The position numbers and the translations under genes were made by a program. From RI-153 sp963721725 (GTDB taxonomy: Bacteria; Chloroflexota; Anaerolineae; Caldilineales; Caldilineaceae): 64,000 bases of DNA. The notes below the pieces were generated by a model. It was not told where the DNA came from. It saw nothing but the letters and a program-made list of their open reading frames with translations, and ran no database searches. Within the stretch, counting starts at the first letter, position 1. Every line of letters starts with the position of its first letter. Location of the stretch: the NCBI GenBank assembly GCA_963721725.1, contig CAVRLX010000003.1, positions 186,001-250,000 on the forward strand, in the 5' to 3' direction. Positions 43,161 to 51,739 of the stretch are shown piece by piece.

Positions 43161-45281
43161 ATGGCTGATCAGAACCCCACCCCACCCTTGGCCCTTGCCC
43201 AAGATGTGGAACACCAACTGCACGGCGATATACGCCTTGACCCCTATTATTGGCTGCGTCAGCGTACCGATGCCACGGTGTTGGGCTATTTGCAAGCAGA
43301 AAATGACTATACCCAGGCGGTGATGCACGATACAGCCGACCTTCAGGAGAGATTGTATCAGGAAATGCGCGGCCATCTCAAAGAGACCGATCAGACCGTG
43401 CCGGTCCAGCGGGGCAGCGCTTTCTACTATCAGCGCACTGAAGAGGGGAAACAATATCCCATCTATTGCCGCAAAGTGGGCACGCTAGATGCAGAAGAAG
43501 AAGTAATCCTCGACATTAACAGCTTGGCCGCCGGGTTGGATTATCTGGAGCCGGGCAATTTTTCCGTTAGTCCAGATCAACGCTTCCTGGCCTATACGCT
43601 GGACGCCGACGGCTCCGAGCGCTTTGTGCTGCATGTGAAAGATCTGCACAGTGGCGAACTGCTGCCCGACACCATCCCCAACGTGCTCTCGGATGAAATG
43701 CATGAGGTCCACTATGGGCCAGTCTGGGCCAATGACAACCGCACGCTCTTTTATATTACGCTGGATGCGGCGCGCCGCCCCTCGCGGCTCTATCGTCATC
43801 GCCTGGGCGACGATATCGCCAATGACGTACTGCTCTATGAAGAACCAGATGTGCTCTATTACATGGGGCTGCGCCGCTCCACAAGCGGGCGCTATCTGAT
43901 TCTGAACTCGTTAGGGCATACGTCTACAGAGGTGCGTTTTCTCGAGGCCGACGATGCCCTGGGTGAATTTCGGTTGGTGCAGCCGCACGTCGAGAAGATG
44001 GAATATTACGTTGCTCACCATCAAAATCAGGAGGGCGTGGATCGCTTTTTCATTCTCACCAACTGGGACGCCCCCAATTTTCGTATCATGCAAACGCCCG
44101 TTGCCACACCGGGCATGGCGCATTGGCAAGAGTATATCGCCCACCGGGAAACCGTCACAATTGGGAGCATGGAATGTTTCGCCAACCACCTGGCGATCTA
44201 TGAACGCGAAGAGGGTCTGCGCCACATTCGTATTTATACCATTGCGCGGGGCGATTCTCATCGCATTGTCTTCAACGAACCGGTCTATAGCCTGAGCCGC
44301 CAAGTAAACGCAGAGTATCATAGCCATTTCCTGCGCTATGGCTATGCCTCGCTGGTGCAGCCCACGACAATCTATGATTACAACATGGAGAGCCATTATC
44401 AGATCTTGCGCAAAGAGCAAGAAGTGCCGGGCTATCATGCCAGCGATTTCGTCAGCGAGCGGCTGTGGGCCACGGCCCCCGACGGTGTAAAAGTACCGAT
44501 CTCGCTGGTCCACCGCCATGACATCAGGCTGGATGGCAATAATCCCACCCTGCTCTATGGCTACGGCTCCTATGGCTACAGTTTTGATCCTGGCTTTGAT
44601 AGTCGTCGCGTCAGTTTGCTGGAACGGGGCTTTGTGCTGGCGATTGCCCACATCCGCGGGGGCAGCGAAATGGGCCGTTCTTGGTATGAAAGTGGCAAGT
44701 TCTTGCACAAAAAGAACACCTTCATCGATTTTATTGCCTGTGCCGAATATCTCATCGAAGCGGGCTATACCGATCCCGCCAAACTTGCCATCACAGGGCG
44801 CAGTGCTGGCGGTCTGCTCATGGGCGCAGTGCTCAATTTGCGCCCGGATCTCTTCGCGGCGGCGATTGCTGGCGTGCCTTTTGTGGATGTGGTCACCACC
44901 ATGCTCGATCCCACGATTCCGCTCACAGCCCCCGAATGGGAAGAGTGGGGTAACCCCACCGACCCTGAGTTTTATGCTTACATGAAGTCATATTCACCCT
45001 ATGACAACCTGGAGGCAAAAGCCTATCCACCGCTTTTGGTAACCGCCGGGCTTAATGATCCGCGTGTACAATATTGGGAACCGGCCAAGTGGGTGGCGCG
45101 GCTGCGCGTCACCAAGACCGACGACAACCCGCTGCTCCTCAAAACCAACATGGGGGCCGGCCACAGCGGCGCATCCGGTCGCTACGATTATCTGCGCGAG
45201 ACGGCGTTTGATTATGCCTTTTTGCTCAAAATGATGGGGATGGCAGAACCGACGCCGTTTAGCCCATGTCGATATACATAA
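43161..45281 (+). CDS. Oligopeptidase B / prolyl oligopeptidase family (S9A)
   Basis: A 706-residue cytosolic serine peptidase. The N-terminal part starts with GDIRLDPYYWLRQRTDATVL and forms the seven-bladed propeller; the C-terminal part is the alpha/beta hydrolase. The catalytic Ser548 is in TGRSAGGLLMG, Asp633 in GLNDPRV and His668 in GAGHSGASG. ILERGFVLAIAHIRGGSEMG (LERGFVLAIAHIRGG) is the family signature. It cuts short peptides after basic residues. The chosen ATG has AGAGG ten bases before it; an in-frame ATG is 11 codons upstream at 43128. Confidence 0.93.
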   Translation: MADQNPTPPLALAQDVEHQLHGDIRLDPYYWLRQRTDATVLGYLQAENDYTQAVMHDTADLQERLYQEMRGHLKETDQTVPVQRGSAFYYQRTEEGKQYPIYCRKVGTLDAEEEVILDINSLAAGLDYLEPGNFSVSPDQRFLAYTLDADGSERFVLHVKDLHSGELLPDTIPNVLSDEMHEVHYGPVWANDNRTLFYITLDAARRPSRLYRHRLGDDIANDVLLYEEPDVLYYMGLRRSTSGRYLILNSLGHTSTEVRFLEADDALGEFRLVQPHVEKMEYYVAHHQNQEGVDRFFILTNWDAPNFRIMQTPVATPGMAHWQEYIAHRETVTIGSMECFANHLAIYEREEGLRHIRIYTIARGDSHRIVFNEPVYSLSRQVNAEYHSHFLRYGYASLVQPTTIYDYNMESHYQILRKEQEVPGYHASDFVSERLWATAPDGVKVPISLVHRHDIRLDGNNPTLLYGYGSYGYSFDPGFDSRRVSLLERGFVLAIAHIRGGSEMGRSWYESGKFLHKKNTFIDFIACAEYLIEAGYTDPAKLAITGRSAGGLLMGAVLNLRPDLFAAAIAGVPFVDVVTTMLDPTIPLTAPEWEEWGNPTDPEFYAYMKSYSPYDNLEAKAYPPLLVTAGLNDPRVQYWEPAKWVARLRVTKTDDNPLLLKTNMGAGHSGASGRYDYLRETAFDYAFLLKMMGMAEPTPFSPCRYT

Positions 45282-45301
45282 GCCAAAGACGATCGGATCG
45301 A

Positions 45302-45334
45302 TGCTGCGTAACTGTCGACACGAATCACGCAGCA
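45302..45334. repeat. Short hairpin (TGCTGCGT family)
   Basis: TGCTGCGT (45302-45309) and ACGCAGCA (45327-45334) form an 8-bp stem with CACGAATCACG inside, the same word as in the hairpin at 15697. It lies between oligopeptidase B and the convergent amidohydrolase and may help end transcription. Confidence 0.5.
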
Positions 45335-46944
45335 CGTCTCTTCGTCTTATAGCCCTCGTTGTAGACGAACTCGCCGCCCACCACGGTGGCGACAATGTCG
45401 GTTTCCAGCAGCGCGTGCGGGTGGATGCTGAAAATATCTTGGGAAAGCACCGTCAGATCGGCCAGTTTGCCAGGGGTGATGCTGCCCTTGAGCGTTTCTT
45501 CGCCGCCGGCATAGGCTGCGCCAACCGTGTAGGCCCAAACCGCTTCTTCAACGCTGATACGCTCTGCTGGAACCCAGCCATCGCCGCCCGGTGTGCCATC
45601 GGCGCGGCTGCGCGTGACGGCAGCGTGGATGCCCACCATCACATCGGGCGTTTCCACCGGCGCATCGGAGCCAAAGGCCAGCCGCGCGCCACTCTCCCAC
45701 AGGCTGCGCCACGCATAAGCATAACGGCGGCGCTCGCCCCAGTGGTTGTCGGCCAGCAGCATGTCTTGTGTGCAGTGGATGGGCTGCATGGAAGGGATGA
45801 CGTTGAGGGCAACAAAGCGCCCCAAGTCGTCGGGGTGCAAAACCTGGGCATGTTCGATGCGATGACGTAGGTGCAGGCCAATGCCCTGGCGGCGTGTGCG
45901 CTCAATGGCATCCAAGACCACACGGTTTGCCCTGTCGCCGATGGCGTGGGTAAAGACGGCGATCCCGGCGCGGCTGGCCTTTTCCACCACAGCGTTCATA
46001 TGCGCCGCCGTGGCGACAGCAATGCCGCGGTTGTGGGGTTCGCCCTCATAGGGATCGATCATCCAGGCGGTGCGCGCCCCCAGCGCTCCATCGCTGAAAA
46101 CCTTGAGCGCGCCAATCCGAATCCACTCGTCGCCAAAACCGCTCTGAATGCCCAGCGCGATGGCATCGTCCAACTCGCTTTCGGGGATCTGCGCCAGCAC
46201 ACGCAATTTAAGTTCACCGCTGGCCTTCAAACTTTGCAGGGCGCGTAGCGCCGGCGCGCCCTCCATGTTATGCACGCCCACAATGCCCATGCGGTGAACC
46301 CTCTGCATGGCGGCGCGCACAGCGTCCACCGCTTCGGCGGGCGAAGGATCGGCCAGCAGTTTGAAGAGTAAGCTCATGGCCGTCTCTTTGAGAATGCCGG
46401 TGGGCTGTCCGTCGGCGTCGCGCTCAATTTCGCCGCCGTCGGGGTTGGGCGTGTCTGCGCTGATGCCAGCCAGCGTCAGCGCCGCCGAGTTGGCCCATCC
46501 CACATGCCCACATTTGCGGCGCAAAAAGACCGGGTGGGTTGTGGTAATGCTGTCGAGATCGGCGCGGTCGGGGAACGCACCCTTGGCCCACACCGATTGA
46601 TCCCAGCCGCGCCCCACCAGCCATTGATCGGCGGGGGTGTCGGCGGCGCGCTGGCGCACGCGATCCAGCGCGCTTTCCAGCGTGGGCGTGTTGACCAGAT
46701 CGATCTCGCGCAATGCCAGCCCATAGGAGAGAAAATGCAGGTGGGCATCGATAAAGCCCGGCGTCACCGTGCGCCCGCCCAAATCCACGGCGCGGCCACC
46801 TTCGGCCAGCAGGCCACGCATAGCGGCATCATCACCCACGGCCACGAAACGGCCTTCGCGAATGGCGACGGCAGAGGCGCGCGGTGATGTGGCATCCATT
46901 GTGTGAAAGTTGCCGTTGTAGAGTACTAGATCGGCTATCATCAT
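45325..46944 (-). CDS. YtcJ-like amidohydrolase (family 3)
   Basis: A 539-residue metal-dependent hydrolase. It begins with the beta-sandwich entry ADLVLYNGNFHTMDATSPRA, then the barrel: GFIDAHLHFLSYG (HxH metal ligands), the metal-bridging Lys or Glu region, TAIGDRANR-type His in FTHAIGDRANRVV, HRIEHAQVLHP and FGSDAPVETPDVM with the late Asp. It ends with SITPGKLADLTVL and VGGEFVYNEG. This family hydrolyses amides or related bonds of unknown small molecules; no substrate evidence here. ATG at 46942-46944 is preceded by GGAAAT. The permease of DMT type is upstream on the same strand. Confidence 0.88.
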   Translation of the reverse strand: MMIADLVLYNGNFHTMDATSPRASAVAIREGRFVAVGDDAAMRGLLAEGGRAVDLGGRTVTPGFIDAHLHFLSYGLALREIDLVNTPTLESALDRVRQRAADTPADQWLVGRGWDQSVWAKGAFPDRADLDSITTTHPVFLRRKCGHVGWANSAALTLAGISADTPNPDGGEIERDADGQPTGILKETAMSLLFKLLADPSPAEAVDAVRAAMQRVHRMGIVGVHNMEGAPALRALQSLKASGELKLRVLAQIPESELDDAIALGIQSGFGDEWIRIGALKVFSDGALGARTAWMIDPYEGEPHNRGIAVATAAHMNAVVEKASRAGIAVFTHAIGDRANRVVLDAIERTRRQGIGLHLRHRIEHAQVLHPDDLGRFVALNVIPSMQPIHCTQDMLLADNHWGERRRYAYAWRSLWESGARLAFGSDAPVETPDVMVGIHAAVTRSRADGTPGGDGWVPAERISVEEAVWAYTVGAAYAGGEETLKGSITPGKLADLTVLSQDIFSIHPHALLETDIVATVVGGEFVYNEGYKTKRRAA

Positions 46945-46970
46945 AATTTCCTTTACTTTGGTAAGAAGTC

Positions 46971-47081
46971 GATGGACGGAGGACGAGAGACGAACAAGCC
47001 GGGGAGCAGTCCGCGTGCTAGGGGTAACACCCCATCAACAGGGCAGTCGTTTGGTCCATCGTCTTTGGTCTTTCGTCCTCT
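46971..47081. repeat. Spacer repeat (GGACGA.AGAC family)
   Basis: GATGGACGGAGGACGAGAG near 46971 and the inverse CCATCGTCTTTGGTCTTTCG near 47056 form a degenerate inverted repeat. Similar words occur at 8015-8040. Between two minus-strand genes. Confidence 0.5.
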
Positions 47082-47087
47082 TTATCA

Positions 47088-47951
47088 TTAGTTCACTGCC
47101 AGCGTAATCACGCCCACGACGATTACCGCCGCCGCGCCCAGCCGCTGCCGCAGATGCCCTTCGTTGAGCAAAAAGACGCCCATGAGCACGGCGAGTAGTA
47201 CGCTGATCTCCCGGGCCGGAGCCACATAGCTGACCGGCGCGATTTGTAGCGCGGTGAGCACCAAAATATAGGCCAGCGGGCTGAGGATGGCAATCCCCAG
47301 GGCTTCGCCTCGGGATTGGGTCCAATAAAAGCGCACACGATCCCGGCGGCCATAGGCGGCGGGGGCCAAAAAGAGCGTGCGCCCCACAGCCGTGGCGTAA
47401 TCCAACAGCAGCGGCGGAATCAGCAATGCACTAACGGCGTATTTATCCCACAGTGTGTAGCTGGCGATGACGCTGCCCGTGAGCAGCCCAAAGACGACGG
47501 CTTGCGAAATGTGTTCTCGGCGCAACAAAGCCTTGCCTCCCGACAACATAAAGACACCGCCGATGATCAGCAACGCGCCAACCAACGCCAATAGGCTGGG
47601 GCGCTCTCCAAAGATCAAAATTGCCGCCGCCGTGGAGAGTGCTGGTCCCGTTCCGCGGGCCAGTGGATAGACAATCGAGAGATCACCGGTCTGGTAGCCG
47701 CGTTGCAGCAACAGAAAATAGGCCAGTTGCAGCAGCGTGCTGCCCCCCATAAAGAGCAGCCCCAGCCCTGTGATCTGTGGCCGCTGTGTGATGATCAAGA
47801 AGACGACAAAGGGCAGATAGATCACCACGCTCAGGCAGGAAAAGAGCCAGACAAAGGCCGGCCCTGACGCGCCCACCCGTTTGCTCAGAAAATTCCATGA
47901 AGCGTGTAAAAAAGCCGAGGTAATTACAAGGGCAAAGGCCAGCGTGGACAA
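47088..47951 (-). CDS. EamA-like DMT-superfamily permease
   Basis: A 287-residue membrane protein with about ten predicted segments, starting LAFALVITSAFLHASWNFLS. Two repeats of the EamA type are visible: YQTGDLSIVYPLARGTGPAL in the first half and PVSYVAPAREISVLLAVLMG in the second, with LNEGHLRQRLGAAAVIVVGV at the end. DMT transporters export or import small metabolites such as amino acids and their derivatives. The start is a TTG (GGAAGTTCTC before it). It lies upstream of the YtcJ-type amidohydrolase on the same strand; a shared substrate is possible. Confidence 0.88.
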   Translation of the reverse strand: MSTLAFALVITSAFLHASWNFLSKRVGASGPAFVWLFSCLSVVIYLPFVVFLIITQRPQITGLGLLFMGGSTLLQLAYFLLLQRGYQTGDLSIVYPLARGTGPALSTAAAILIFGERPSLLALVGALLIIGGVFMLSGGKALLRREHISQAVVFGLLTGSVIASYTLWDKYAVSALLIPPLLLDYATAVGRTLFLAPAAYGRRDRVRFYWTQSRGEALGIAILSPLAYILVLTALQIAPVSYVAPAREISVLLAVLMGVFLLNEGHLRQRLGAAAVIVVGVITLAVN

Positions 47952-48085
47952 GAGAACTTCCTTCAGGGTGGATATGGCAGAATTTTTCTATTCTAAAACC
48001 AACCGGTCTAAAATGACGATTATGCGGGAAGTTGTTGGCAAGCGTCCTACCGCATAGAAGCCAGAGTTTAGGGCTTTTCGTGCAC

Positions 48086-48114
48086 TTGCTGCCTTCTTTC
48101 ATCCATGATATGAT
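48086..48114 (+). promoter_or_regulatory. Predicted promoter of the sulfatase gene
   Basis: TTGCTG and TATGAT are separated by 17 bases; about 45 bases upstream of the ATG at 48157. Confidence 0.5.
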
Positions 48115-48156
48115 GCCACAATTCCCCCAAGACTTACCACTTCTTAAGGAATCTCA

Positions 48157-49608
48157 ATGGATCCCACCCATCTGCTCTTCATCTGTTCTGACGAGCACCA
48201 GCGCGCAGCCGCCGGTTGTTATGGCAATTCTGTGGTGCAGACGCCCCATCTCGACAGTCTGGCAAATCGAGGGGTACGGTTTGACAACGCCTATACTAAC
48301 TGCCCTATCTGCGTTCCCAGCCGAGGTTCCCTGGCAACGGGGCGCTATGTTCACCAAACTCGCCTGTGGGACAACGCCTTTCCGTATACGGGCCGTCCTG
48401 CGTCTTGGGGACACCGACTCCAGGCCCACGGCTTGCGTGTGGATTCCATCGGCAAGCTCCACTATCGACGCGCCGAGGACGACGACGGCTTCACCGAAAA
48501 GATGGATGCGATGTACGTGGCCGAGGGCATCGGCGAGCTGATTAGCTGTATCCGCGAGAACCCACCGCTGCGCAAAGGTCGCAATGGCATTCTCAATGCG
48601 GGACCGGGCGAATCGGCCTATCTGCGCTACGATGCGCGCATTGCCGACCAAGCCTGCGATTGGCTGGCTCTTCACGCCCAGGACGAGAAGCCGTGGGCGC
48701 TCTTCGTCAGCTTTGTCAATCCTCACCCGCCCTTTATTGCTCCCCAGGAATTCTACGATCTCTATCCTGTGGACGAGATGCCTCTGCCCGTGGCTTGGCA
48801 AGCCGACCATTGGCCCCGCCATCCTGCGCTGGAAAGGATGCGCCGCTATTTTGGGTGGGAAGAGCCTTTTGGCAGTGAGGCGATCCGCAACGCTACCGCC
48901 ACGTACTATGCGCAATGCACTTATCTGGATCATCAGATCGGCAAGGTGCTAGGCTCGCTAGAGCGCCAAGGTCTGGCCGACAAGACCCGCATTATTTATA
49001 CATCCGATCACGGGGCAATGATGGGGGCGCGGGGGCTGTGGGGTAAGTTTACGCTCTATGATGATGCGTGTGGGGTTCCCCTGTTGCTGGCTGGGCCAGA
49101 TGTGCCCGCCGGGAAAGTGGTGCAGACGCCGGTTTCGCTGGTGGACTGCTTCCCCACGGTGCTAGAGGCGGTGGGTGTGGAGCCATGCCCAGAGGACGCC
49201 GAGCTGCCGGGGGAATCCCTTTGGTCGATTGCCAACGGGCCAGAACGGGACCGGATCGTTTTTAGCGAATATCACGCAGCGGGATCGCTGCACGGCGCAA
49301 GTATGGTTTGCGACGCCCACGCCAAGCTTATCCATTATCACCACGAACCAACGCACCTTTTTGATCTGGACAGCGATCCGGCAGAGGTGACCAATCTGGC
49401 CGACTCGCCCGCGCATCAGGCTACGCGGCAGCGCCTAGAAGTAGCGTTGCGCGCTGTGGTGGATGTGGACGCCGCAGATCGGCTGGCAAAGGCAGATCAA
49501 GCAGCCAAGCTAGAAGAGTATGGCGGCATGGAGGCAGTCTTGCAGCGTGGTCTGAGCAACTCGGCCATTCCTGGTGAGAAGCCTGTTTTCCAGAGAGTAA
49601 GCCGCTAG
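48157..49608 (+). CDS. Sulfatase (formylglycine-dependent)
   Basis: A 483-residue arylsulfatase-family hydrolase. Cys52 in CVPSR is the residue converted to formylglycine (CxPSR signature). Metal ligands are Asp12 in ICSDEHQRA and Asp/His in IYTSDHGAMMG. GRYVHQTRLWDNAF, FVSFVNPHPPF and VVQTPVSLVDCFPTVLEAVG are typical of the choline-sulfatase/iduronate-type branch. There is no signal peptide, so it is probably cytosolic and desulfates a transported small substrate. The next gene is an ABC permease 168 bases downstream with its own promoter. No formylglycine-generating enzyme is in the window. Confidence 0.9.
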   Translation: MDPTHLLFICSDEHQRAAAGCYGNSVVQTPHLDSLANRGVRFDNAYTNCPICVPSRGSLATGRYVHQTRLWDNAFPYTGRPASWGHRLQAHGLRVDSIGKLHYRRAEDDDGFTEKMDAMYVAEGIGELISCIRENPPLRKGRNGILNAGPGESAYLRYDARIADQACDWLALHAQDEKPWALFVSFVNPHPPFIAPQEFYDLYPVDEMPLPVAWQADHWPRHPALERMRRYFGWEEPFGSEAIRNATATYYAQCTYLDHQIGKVLGSLERQGLADKTRIIYTSDHGAMMGARGLWGKFTLYDDACGVPLLLAGPDVPAGKVVQTPVSLVDCFPTVLEAVGVEPCPEDAELPGESLWSIANGPERDRIVFSEYHAAGSLHGASMVCDAHAKLIHYHHEPTHLFDLDSDPAEVTNLADSPAHQATRQRLEVALRAVVDVDAADRLAKADQAAKLEEYGGMEAVLQRGLSNSAIPGEKPVFQRVSR

Positions 49609-49628
49609 CTTCCACCTTGGTTGCATGG

Positions 49629-49657
49629 TTGCGCCTCGTGAGAAGCTGTGCTATATT
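49629..49657 (+). promoter_or_regulatory. Predicted promoter of the third sugar transporter operon
   Basis: TTGCGC and TATATT are separated by 17 bases. A leader of about 113 bases would precede the permease start at 49777. Confidence 0.5.
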
Positions 49658-49776
49658 TTGTCCGCACCCACATCAACACAACTGTACATCCCTCCTGCAT
49701 TTTCCATATCGAAATCAGCGTTGTCGCCAGCCGTCATAAGCCGTTATCGACAATCCATTCTTGGGGAGTGACCATA

Positions 49777-50727
49777 ATGAGTACGAACGCGATGAAGGAC
49801 AGTCGCAGTTGGCCGCCGAAATGGGCAAAGGGGCTGCGTTTCCATGAAGCTGTCGCTGGCTATCTCTTTCTGTTGCCCTGGCTCCTGGGGCTGGCCCTTT
49901 TTATCTTGGGGCCGATGATCACGTCAGGATACCTGAGTTTTACCCGCTATGATGTTGTCAACACGCCCAAATGGGTGGGGCTGGACAATTTTGTTGAAAT
50001 CTTCACAAAAGATCGTCTTTTCTGGCCCTCTTTGCTGTTAACCTTTCGGTACGCGCTGATTGTTGTGCCCTTCTCCCTTGTGGGATCACTCCTCGCTGCG
50101 CTGTTGCTCAACCAAGCCTTGCGCGGCACTACTTGGTTTCGCACCTTTTTCTTTCTGCCCCATCTGACGCCAATTGTGGCGGCGGCTGTGCTCTGGGGGT
50201 GGATATTCAACCCCGAGGTTGGGCCGATTAACCACTGGATCCGCACATTGACCGGCGGCGCTGATGCTCCCGGCTGGTTCCGTGACCCGGCTTGGGCTAT
50301 GACAGGGCTGATTATCATGGCAATGTGGGGCGCGATTGGCGGCAACACCATGTTGATCTTCCTGGCCGGGTTGCAGGGCGTGCCCCAGGAACTTTATGAC
50401 GCGGCGGTGGTGGACGGCGCGGGGACATGGGCGAAATTCTGGAATGTGACCATTCCGATGCTTACCCCCACCATTTTCTTCAACACTGTGCTGGGAGTGA
50501 TCGGGGCACTGCGCGTCTTTGCGGCGGCCTTTGTTGCCACTCAGGGCGGTCCCGCCTATGCCACTTGGTTCTACTCTCTGCATATCTATAGCAAAGCCTT
50601 CCGCTATTTTGAAATGGGCTATGCGTCGGCGCTGGCCTGGATATTCTTCCTCATACTCTTCGCTTTTACCTATGTGCAGTTCATGCAATCAAAACGGTGG
50701 GTCTACTACGCCGGGGAGGTGGACTAA
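49777..50727 (+). CDS. Sugar ABC transporter permease, MalF type (CUT1)
   Basis: A 316-residue permease with six segments, starting after GGGGAG. FLLPWLLGLALFILGPMITS is the first membrane segment. SFTRYDVVNTPKWVGLDNFV is the first loop. The EAA loop is QELYDAAVVDGAGTWAKFWN. It pairs with the MalG-type protein whose ATG overlaps its stop codon by one base. The following binding-protein gene completes the system. The group fits import of a sulfated or unsulfated sugar near the sulfatase, an inference from order. Confidence 0.92.
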   Translation: MSTNAMKDSRSWPPKWAKGLRFHEAVAGYLFLLPWLLGLALFILGPMITSGYLSFTRYDVVNTPKWVGLDNFVEIFTKDRLFWPSLLLTFRYALIVVPFSLVGSLLAALLLNQALRGTTWFRTFFFLPHLTPIVAAAVLWGWIFNPEVGPINHWIRTLTGGADAPGWFRDPAWAMTGLIIMAMWGAIGGNTMLIFLAGLQGVPQELYDAAVVDGAGTWAKFWNVTIPMLTPTIFFNTVLGVIGALRVFAAAFVATQGGPAYATWFYSLHIYSKAFRYFEMGYASALAWIFFLILFAFTYVQFMQSKRWVYYAGEVD

Positions 50728-51653
50728 TGGCAGGTGAAATTATAACGCCCAGACAGCAATCCAGGGAGCACACACCTGCGCGCCCCTCATGGTTACAATC
50801 GGCGACCCTGCGGCGGACGCTGGGACGGGGCGTACTCTATGTAATCGCCATCGTCTCCTCTGCTGTCTTTATGTTCCCCTTTGTCTGGACAATTCTTTCT
50901 TCCCTCAAACGGAGTGCAGAGTTGTTCCTTTTCCCACCCACCTGGTTTCCCGAAGTGCCACAATTTCAAAACTATCCACAAGTATTTGAAATCGTTACGT
51001 GGGGAGCCTGGACATGGAACTCGGTTTTGGTTGCTTCTGTCGCCACCTTTGGGTCTGTGCTTACGGCTGCGCTGGTCGGCTATTCTTTTGCCCGCTTTCG
51101 CTATCCGGGCCGCAACCCTCTCTTTTTACTTACCCTCAGCACGATGATGTTGCCTGTGGAGGTTACGCTGATTCCCCTCTATCTGATGTTCGCCAAGATC
51201 GGATGGATGGATTCGTATAAGCCGCTGATGGTCCCTTCATTCTTCGGCGGGGGAGCCTTTCTCATCTTCCTCATGCGCCAGTTTTTCATGAGCATTCCCA
51301 TCGATCTGGACGAAGCGGCCCGGATTGACGGTGCAGGTTATCTGCGTATTTTTTGGCAGATTCTCATGCCCCTCTCTGTGCCGGTGACGGCCACTGCGGC
51401 TGTGCTAACCTTTATGGCCGAATGGAATTCCTTTTTGCATCCCTTTATTTTCCTCAACACCAAGTCAAAATTTACGCTGGCAGTCGGCATCCGCTACTTC
51501 CAATCTGTGGCCGTCGTCACCGACGACACAGAGCCGAAATATCACTTGCTTATGGCCGCCAGTGTCATGATGACCTTGCCCATTATCGTGCTTTTCTTTT
51601 TGGCACAGCGCTATTTAGTTCAGGGAATTGTGATGTCCGGCATTAAAGGATAG
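50727..51653 (+). CDS. Sugar ABC transporter permease, MalG type (CUT1)
   Basis: A 308-residue permease. AIVSSAVFMFPFVWTILSSL is the first membrane segment. ELFLFPPTWFPEVPQFQNYP is the typical first loop. The EAA loop is IDLDEAARIDGAGYLRIFWQ. It ends YLVQGIVMSGIKG, as usual. Its ATG is embedded in the stop of the MalF gene (TAATG), which shows coupled translation. Confidence 0.93.
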   Translation: MAGEIITPRQQSREHTPARPSWLQSATLRRTLGRGVLYVIAIVSSAVFMFPFVWTILSSLKRSAELFLFPPTWFPEVPQFQNYPQVFEIVTWGAWTWNSVLVASVATFGSVLTAALVGYSFARFRYPGRNPLFLLTLSTMMLPVEVTLIPLYLMFAKIGWMDSYKPLMVPSFFGGGAFLIFLMRQFFMSIPIDLDEAARIDGAGYLRIFWQILMPLSVPVTATAAVLTFMAEWNSFLHPFIFLNTKSKFTLAVGIRYFQSVAVVTDDTEPKYHLLMAASVMMTLPIIVLFFLAQRYLVQGIVMSGIKG

Positions 51654-51692
51654 AACGACTCTCTTTTTCTATGTTCCCTCACTTCTCATTTG

Positions 51693-51724
51693 GTCGTTTT
51701 GTTCACTAGTCGTTTTGTTCACTA
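51693..51724 (+). repeat. Exact 16-base tandem repeat
   Basis: GTCGTTTTGTTCACTA is repeated twice without gap (51693-51708 and 51709-51724), 16 bases before the binding-protein start. It could affect expression or be a slip-prone site. Confidence 0.85.
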
Positions 51725-51739
51725 CAAGGAGAAAGTTAC

